Below are positions 52,977 through 57,253 of a DNA stretch of 57,253 nucleotides, piece by piece. The notes under the pieces were generated by a model, which did no database searches, had not been told where the DNA came from, and saw nothing but the letters and a program-made list of their open reading frames with translations. The DNA comes from Sulfuricellaceae bacterium (lineage in GTDB: Bacteria > Pseudomonadota > Gammaproteobacteria > Burkholderiales > Sulfuricellaceae), in contig JAUYFQ010000140.1 of assembly GCA_030690895.1 (NCBI GenBank), positions 1-57,253 on the forward strand, written 5' to 3'. Within the stretch, counting starts at the first letter, position 1, and each line of letters starts with the position of its first letter. The translations under genes were made by a program, and so were the position numbers.

Positions 52977-53190
52977 ACTCAAGTGGCTTGATACGCTGGG
53001 GCGGCAATCCCTGCACGGCCAGATTCCAGTCTGCAACCAGATCTTCCCGGTGAATTTCAAGCCAAGCCTACACCAGCTTCATTTTTGCGCGGGGTAAATC
53101 GCCTTCGATAATTTCACCATCCGCGATCGCGACCACGGCGGTGAACTCTGCGTACTCGACGTGAAAATGCGGGGAATGATGCCGCCTGTT
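52977..53190 (-). pseudogene. DUF4160 protein with nonsense codon and lost 5' end
   Basis: Minus-strand frame reads RRHHSPHFHVEYAEFTAVVA, IADGEIIEGDLPRAKMKLV, then TAG, then AWLEIHREDLVADWNLAVQG and IKPLE. The TAG stands where the intact paralogue has a CAG-type Gln (MVQVW), so a single C to T change is likely. The first ~20 residues including the start are missing, replaced by the relBE promoter region. Confidence 0.83.
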
Positions 53191-53222
53191 GTGGCACTGG
53201 CCCGAGATTTCAAGTGATACAA

Positions 53223-53238
53223 TGAATACGCGTATTCA
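53223..53238. promoter_or_regulatory. Palindromic operator candidate for relBE
   Basis: TGAATACGCGTATTCA is a perfect 16-bp palindrome ending 15 bp before the antitoxin ATG. RelB-type RHH antitoxins bind such sites to autoregulate. Confidence 0.65.
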
Positions 53239-53253
53239 CTTGGAGATTTTATT

Positions 53254-53481
53254 ATGGCTACCTCTGTACGCCTCGCTCAAGAAACGGAGCAACGGCTTGA
53301 TTTCCTCGCCTCACACACTGGCCGCACAAAAGCTTATTACCTGCGCGAAATCATTGAACAGGGCATTGAGGACATGGAGGACTACTACCTTGCAGCCGAC
53401 GTGCTGGAACGTGTTCGCAAGGGGCAAGAACAGGTGCATTCCTCCGCTGACGTGAGGAGAGACCTTGGCTTGGACGATTGA
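53254..53481 (+). CDS. relB: RelB-type ribbon-helix-helix antitoxin
   Basis: A 75-residue protein: ATSVRLAQETEQRLDFLASH and TGRTKAYYLREIIEQGIEDM are the RHH fold; EDYYLAADVLERVRKGQEQV is the toxin-binding helix. TTGGAG ribosome-binding site. Overlaps the toxin gene by 17 bp. Intact. Confidence 0.9.
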   Translation: MATSVRLAQETEQRLDFLASHTGRTKAYYLREIIEQGIEDMEDYYLAADVLERVRKGQEQVHSSADVRRDLGLDD

Positions 53482-53737
53482 TTACGCCGATACGGCCAAG
53501 GCGCAGCTTCGAAAGCTCGACAAGCAGACGGCGCGGCGCATCGTCGATTACATGGATGAGCGCATTACCGGGCTGGATAGCCCGCGCAGCACCGGCAAGG
53601 CATTGACCGGCCCGCTTGGCGGCCTCTGGCGTTACCGGGTGGGCGACTGCCGAGTAATCTGCGATATACAGGACGGCGCTTTGCGCATTCTTGTGGTGCA
53701 GGTTGGCAACCGGCGTGAGGTATACCGAAAGACTTAA
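53465..53737 (+). CDS. relE: RelE-type mRNA interferase toxin
   Basis: A 90-residue RelE: WTIDYADTAKAQLRKLDKQT, ALTGPLGGLWRYRVGDCRVI and VQVGNRREVYRK with the expected basic and Tyr residues near the C-terminus. TTG start inside relB. Cleaves mRNA in the ribosomal A site. Intact. Confidence 0.9.
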   Translation: MAWTIDYADTAKAQLRKLDKQTARRIVDYMDERITGLDSPRSTGKALTGPLGGLWRYRVGDCRVICDIQDGALRILVVQVGNRREVYRKT

Positions 53738-53806
53738 CACAGTTACAAAATGCCTCGCGCAGCCTCCCCCAACAGCATTAAATTTCTCACGCCTGAGGCC
53801 CAGGCA

Positions 53807-54172
53807 ATGGCAAGCTACAAGGAACTGAAGTCGCAGGCGGAAGACCTGATGCGTCAGGCCGAGGCGGCGCGCAAGGCCGAGACCGGTGCGGCGATTGCGG
53901 AGATCAAGGCAAAAATGCTTGCGTATAGCATGACGCTGGCGGATCTGGGCGTCGAGGCCCGTGCGGCGAAGGGGCGCAAAGCCAAAGCCGCGAAAGTTGC
54001 CAGGCCGGCCAAAGTCAGTAAGGCCAAGAAGGCGAAAGCGCGCAAGGCGGTGGCCGCGAAGTATCGCAATCCGGTGGGTGGCGAGACCTGGTCCGACCGC
54101 GGTCGGGTGCCGAAGTGGCTGGCCGCCGAGCTGGCCAAGGGCAGGACGCGGGAGGAGTTTCTGATTGGATAA
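53807..54172 (+). CDS. H-NS family nucleoid-associated protein
   Basis: A 121-residue H-NS-type protein. Residues 1-50 form a coiled-coil oligomerisation domain (ASYKELKSQAEDLMRQAEAA). A Lys/Ala-rich linker follows. The C-terminal DNA-binding motif is KYRNPVGGETWSDRGRVPKW. ATG 53807 is preferred (GAGG upstream); ATG 53750 would add 19 residues. H-NS proteins silence AT-rich imported DNA, and its place beside a mosaic locus is suggestive. Confidence 0.88.
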   Translation: MASYKELKSQAEDLMRQAEAARKAETGAAIAEIKAKMLAYSMTLADLGVEARAAKGRKAKAAKVARPAKVSKAKKAKARKAVAAKYRNPVGGETWSDRGRVPKWLAAELAKGRTREEFLIG

Positions 54173-54211
54173 GGCGGCATGAGCGGATTGGCGACAGGGG
54201 CGCAGCATCCA

Positions 54212-55225
54212 ATGATCCTCGTCACCGGCGGTGCCGGCTATATCGGCTCGCACACCTGCGTCGCGCTGGCACAAGCCGGCCATGAAGTGCTGATTCTCGA
54301 CAACCTCTGCAACAGCCGCGCCGACGTGGTCGACCGGCTGTCCACGATCTGCGGCCGGCGACCCGTGTTCATCGAGGGCGATTGTCGCGACGCGGCGTTG
54401 CTCGATGACATCTTCGACCGCCACGCGATCAAGGCGGTGCTGCACTTCGCCGGCCTCAAGGCGGTTGGCGAATCCGTAGCAAAGCCGCTGGAGTATTACG
54501 ACAACAACGTCAATGGCACTTTGCAGTTGCTGGCCGCGATGCGTCGGGCGCAGGTGCAGACTTTGGTTTTTTCGTCGTCGGCGACGGTGTATGGCGATCC
54601 GGCCAGCGTGCCGATCAGGGAAGATTTTCCGCGCTCGGCCACCAATCCTTATGGGCGCAGCAAGCTGATGATTGAAGACGTTCTCGCCGACCTGCATCTT
54701 GTTGAACCCGACTGGCGCATCGCCCGGCTGCGCTACTTCAATCCGGTCGGTGCGCATGAATCCGGTCTGATCGGCGAAGATCCGCAGGGCATTCCCAACA
54801 ACTTGATGCCTTTTGTCGCCCAGGTTGCCGCCGGCCGCCGCGAATTCCTCAGCGTCTGGGGCACCGATTACCCCACGGCGGATGGTACCGGCGTGCGCGA
54901 TTACATTCATGTGGTCGATCTGGCCGATGGCCATGTCGCGGCGCTCGATTACCTCGACCGGGAGGGAGGTCTGCTGACCGTCAATCTTGGTACTGGGCAT
55001 GGTTATTCGGTCCTGGACATGGTCAAGGCATTCGAGCAGGCCAGTGGCCGTGCTATTCCGTACAGGATCGGCCCGCGCCGCGCCGGTGACATTGCCCAGT
55101 GCTGGGCTGATCCCAGTTTGGCCCGCCAGATGCTTGGCTGGGAATCCAGGCGAGGGCTAGAACAGATGTGCGCCGATGCGTGGCGCTGGCAACAGAAGTG
55201 CAAGACAGGCGAAACGGGCCAGTAA
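54212..55225 (+). CDS. galE: UDP-glucose 4-epimerase (second copy)
   Basis: About 337 residues, the normal GalE length, from ATG 54212; the ATG at 54179 gives 11 extra residues. [63 protein letters not shown] and LRYFNPVGAHESGLIGEDP are all canonical GalE motifs. It is closer to housekeeping GalE than the copy at 31298. A GCCGT-type repeat starts just after the stop. Confidence 0.93.
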   Translation: MILVTGGAGYIGSHTCVALAQAGHEVLILDNLCNSRADVVDRLSTICGRRPVFIEGDCRDAALLDDIFDRHAIKAVLHFAGLKAVGESVAKPLEYYDNNVNGTLQLLAAMRRAQVQTLVFSSSATVYGDPASVPIREDFPRSATNPYGRSKLMIEDVLADLHLVEPDWRIARLRYFNPVGAHESGLIGEDPQGIPNNLMPFVAQVAAGRREFLSVWGTDYPTADGTGVRDYIHVVDLADGHVAALDYLDREGGLLTVNLGTGHGYSVLDMVKAFEQASGRAIPYRIGPRRAGDIAQCWADPSLARQMLGWESRRGLEQMCADAWRWQQKCKTGETGQ

Positions 55226-55256
55226 ACAGCCGTAGCACCAACGCCGACTTTTCGCA

Positions 55257-56297
55257 CTACCGTTGCCGCTCCCACGGCCAAGTCTCCATCCCATGGCGAT
55301 TTCTGACTTTTCGCACCATGGTCTTCGACAGATCATCGGCAATACCGTCGACGAAACTGAGGGCTCGGCGCGCCACTGATCCACGTTTCTCGGCATCGAG
55401 TTCGCACTTCTGCGCCTCGTGCAGTGCCATCAACTCCGCACGTTCAGTCAAAACCGCCGCCGAGTTGAACACCCAGTCCACGAAGTCGATTTCCTCCGGT
55501 GTCCAGTCGCAGGCCGCAGAATCGAGGTAATCAATCGCCCAGTCCGGCCCAAAGATGCTGCTGGCGTGCCAGTAATGGTGTTCGGCAAGTAGCGTCCGGC
55601 CCGTGAGCCCTTCGGCGATGTAAGGGTTCGCGGCAATTCCCCGCCGAATATAGGTGCAGGCCGCCACAAAATCTTTCGCCCGCAAGGCGATCAAGCCAGC
55701 CTGATACCAGTGCGCCGGGCAGTCGGGTGCTTCCTTGAGGTAATACTGCATCGCTGCCTTGCTGTCGCCCTGCATCAGGCGGATGTCGCCCAGCAGCATG
55801 CGCACGCCCAGATTGTCCATCGGGCACCAGGCCAGCAGTTTTTTGGCCAGCACCGCGGCCGGTTTGCCCTGACGGCGATGCATCAAGCCCAGCAGGGCGC
55901 CATGCGCGAGGCGCAGAAATGAGCGGTTGTCGATCTCGGACCAGATGATCAGCCCCTTGTACCCCTTGGGGACCAAGGTCAGTGCCCTGTTCAATGCCTG
56001 CTCATACGTCTCGGCCGCCTCGTCGCGCATTTCCAGATCCCAGAGCCGGTTGGCGATGAAATTCTGGATTTCGAGATTGTCCGGGTAGGCCGCCTGGAGT
56101 TTGCGGGCACGCATCAAGGCCTGCTTGTGGCTGATGCGGCGGGCGTCATGCTCGTCGATCAGTTCGTCGAGCTTTTCTTCTTCGTCCCAGTTGCGCGAAA
56201 AGCAGCCATATTGGACAGGCTTGTCGGTGTCGGGATCGATGTCGTCTTCAATCGTGAAGCGCAAGCTGGTCGCTTGCTCAGTAGGATGCTTGGCCAT
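55257..56297 (-). CDS. TPR-like protein of unknown function paired with an XRE regulator
   Basis: About 346 residues from ATG 56297. Helical repeats of TPR type are visible (EIQNFIANRLWDLEMRDEAA, KAAMQYYLKEAPDCPAHWYQ, GLIALRAKDFVAACTYIRRG). It has an acidic N-terminus and a basic tail (RKVRNRHGMETWPWERQ). No catalytic motif or signal peptide. The 20-bp overlap with the upstream XRE gene implies co-translation. The function is unknown; a regulatory or TA-like pair is possible. Confidence 0.65.
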   Translation of the reverse strand: MAKHPTEQATSLRFTIEDDIDPDTDKPVQYGCFSRNWDEEEKLDELIDEHDARRISHKQALMRARKLQAAYPDNLEIQNFIANRLWDLEMRDEAAETYEQALNRALTLVPKGYKGLIIWSEIDNRSFLRLAHGALLGLMHRRQGKPAAVLAKKLLAWCPMDNLGVRMLLGDIRLMQGDSKAAMQYYLKEAPDCPAHWYQAGLIALRAKDFVAACTYIRRGIAANPYIAEGLTGRTLLAEHHYWHASSIFGPDWAIDYLDSAACDWTPEEIDFVDWVFNSAAVLTERAELMALHEAQKCELDAEKRGSVARRALSFVDGIADDLSKTMVRKVRNRHGMETWPWERQR

Positions 56298-56577
56298 TGG
56301 CGGGCTCTCCGGTTCGGTGTGGCGTGGTAGTGTAGGCCCGGCCATTGGAGTCGATATAGCGGCGAATCTCTGGCGCCAAGTGCTCAGGCACAAGCAGGAC
56401 GGTCAGGTTCATCGCCTCCGCCATGCGTTCGATCGACGACAAGCGCGGATCGCGTTTGCCGCTCTCGATTTCCGAAAGATGTTGCGGCGACATGCCGACT
56501 TTGGCAGAGAGCCTGTCGAGTGTCAGCCGGCGCTGGTTGCGGTGACGGCGGAGGGCGGCGGGGATGAAGGTGTCCAT
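56278..56577 (-). CDS. XRE-family transcriptional regulator (HipB-like)
   Basis: A 99-residue protein with an HTH_3 domain at about residues 8-62 (RLTLDRLSAKVGMSPQHLSE, IESGKRDPRLSSIERMAEAM) and a HipB-like continuation (NLTVLLVPEHLAPEIRRYID). It overlaps the TPR gene. A perfect 16-bp palindrome lies 34 bp upstream. Confidence 0.85.
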   Translation of the reverse strand: MDTFIPAALRRHRNQRRLTLDRLSAKVGMSPQHLSEIESGKRDPRLSSIERMAEAMNLTVLLVPEHLAPEIRRYIDSNGRAYTTTPHRTGEPANGQASY

Positions 56578-56610
56578 GGCGAGAGGTTAGCGGAAAATAT
56601 TGGAAGTTAC

Positions 56611-56626
56611 TCATACGATCGTATGA
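56611..56626. promoter_or_regulatory. Perfect 16-bp palindrome upstream of the XRE gene
   Basis: TCATACGATCGTATGA is self-complementary. Its position relative to the XRE start (minus strand, 56577) is that of an operator. The inner TACGATCGTA is shared with the palindrome at 41452-41465. Confidence 0.65.
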
Positions 56627-57060
56627 ATAAAATAAGATATCGCGTGCGTTTCAGGGCCAGAACGAGTGTTCATGGCCGAGGCGTTACATTCACGTGGTGA
56701 GAAGCCTCTCCGGGAATATCAGTTTGTAGCGTTGCAGGTCTTCCTCGAAGGCATTGCAGGCTTTCATGGCCTCGGTCAGCACTGGTCGCGTCACCAAGCG
56801 AGCCAGGCGGCCAGTCGGCGCGCCTGGCTGGCCAAAGCAGCGAACCGGGACTACTTTCGCGGCCCGGAGAATGTCGCGCGGGTGCAGTCATGGCGAGCGG
56901 CTCACCCGGGGTACTGGCGGCGACCGAGAGGCCAAAGGGGGACGCCGCCGGAGGCGCCGCTTGCGTTACAAGATCTCTGTCCGTAGCTTCTCAATAACTC
57001 GTGGCAGGTTCTACTGGTTTTGCAGTGCGGATACCGGATCACTGAATCGGCCTTGACCTA
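56627..57060. other. Region without a confident gene
   Basis: A minus-strand frame ending at about 56698 encodes VTRPVLTEAMKACNAFEEDL then QRYKLIFPERLLTT and looks protein-like. Its upstream part has no clear start and runs into GC-rich text. It may be the relic of a lost gene. Nothing else is recognisable. Confidence 0.35.
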
Positions 57061-57253
57061 CATGACTGAACAGGGCTTGAGCGAAGCGATACGCCAGCGG
57101 CTGCGCCAAAAAATGCCGACTGAAATCAGCGCCCACGAAAATTGGCGGCAGCATCTCGATGCATTGGCAATCGCAGACGAGCGCCATGTGCGCATTGCCA
57201 CGGAAGGCGCGCTACTGGGCGGCCTGGTGGAAAAGGGATTCAACCCGGAACTG
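57061..57253 (+). CDS. Partial ORF at window edge, possibly a transposase
   Basis: ATG 57061 opens a frame that stays open to the end: MTEQGLSEAIRQRLRQKMPT, then AHENWRQHLDALAIADERHV and ATEGALLGGLVEKGFNPEL. The last part recalls a conserved stretch just before a DDE-type Asp in an IS66-like transposase group. This is from memory of the family and is weak; the rest lies outside the window. Confidence 0.4.

Noticed and set aside
53351-55000. 549-codon minus-strand open frame opposite relBE, the H-NS-like gene and galE
   Set aside because: Antisense to clear coding genes; its composition is explained by high-GC codon usage.

Overview
The window is a surface-polysaccharide (O-antigen/EPS-type) locus flanked on both sides by repeat-rich DNA packed with toxin-antitoxin (TA) genes. 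High GC, an H-NS-type nucleoid protein, a NusG-like RfaH-type regulator overlapping an EPS-associated MarR-family gene, and many GTAGGAGC-type REP palindromes suggest a proteobacterium, probably a betaproteobacterium. No rRNA, tRNA or housekeeping marker fixes the taxon.

Layout. (1) 1-7.6 kb: left island with GNAT/DUF1778, Fic, HigBA-like, ParE (frameshifted), DUF4160 (frameshifted)/DUF2442, a REP-associated tyrosine transposase (RAYT) and BrnT (frameshifted)/BrnA. (2) 7.7-9.1 kb: a WbpA/TviB-type UDP-HexNAc dehydrogenase broken by two different palindromic repeats. (3) 9.2-38.1 kb: a co-directional polysaccharide cluster, all on the + strand and free of REPs. It holds two asparagine-synthase-type amidotransferases, a GDP-mannose dehydratase-like protein, a flippase, a putative polymerase, about eight glycosyltransferases, five complete methyltransferases, a DegT-like PLP enzyme, a GMC oxidoreductase, GalE, and an O-acetylation pair (SGNH-like plus MBOAT) bracketed by a diverged duplication. 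(4) 38.1-53.7 kb: ugd (REP-disrupted) and uxs, separated by a second TA island, then the RfaH-like/MarR pair, VapBC, a YdcF-like protein, a GT2, a truncated HNH protein, a decayed DUF4160/DUF2442 pair and RelBE. (5) 53.8-57.2 kb: an H-NS-like gene, a second galE, an XRE/TPR gene pair and the start of an unidentified, possibly transposase, ORF.

How it fits together. The HexNAc dehydrogenase would make a uronic acid that AsnB-type enzymes could amidate. Ugd and Uxs would make UDP-glucuronate and UDP-xylose. GalE, the Gmd-like enzyme, DegT-like and GMC proteins would supply further sugars. The glycosyltransferases build the repeat unit, methyltransferases and the MBOAT pair decorate it, and Wzx/Wzy export and polymerise it. 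The RfaH-like antiterminator and MarR-like protein are the obvious regulators. Both UDP-sugar dehydrogenases are broken by REPs, so uronate supply from this locus is probably lost unless paralogues exist elsewhere.

The most striking patterns are: about 19 TA-type modules, of which eight are damaged and in each of those eight the lesion is in the toxin-side gene while the partner is intact; four DUF4160/DUF2442 pairs with three independent DUF4160 lesions; complete exclusion of REPs from the ~29 kb cluster; and a second, apparently separate ~24-bp repeat family present in ten copies.
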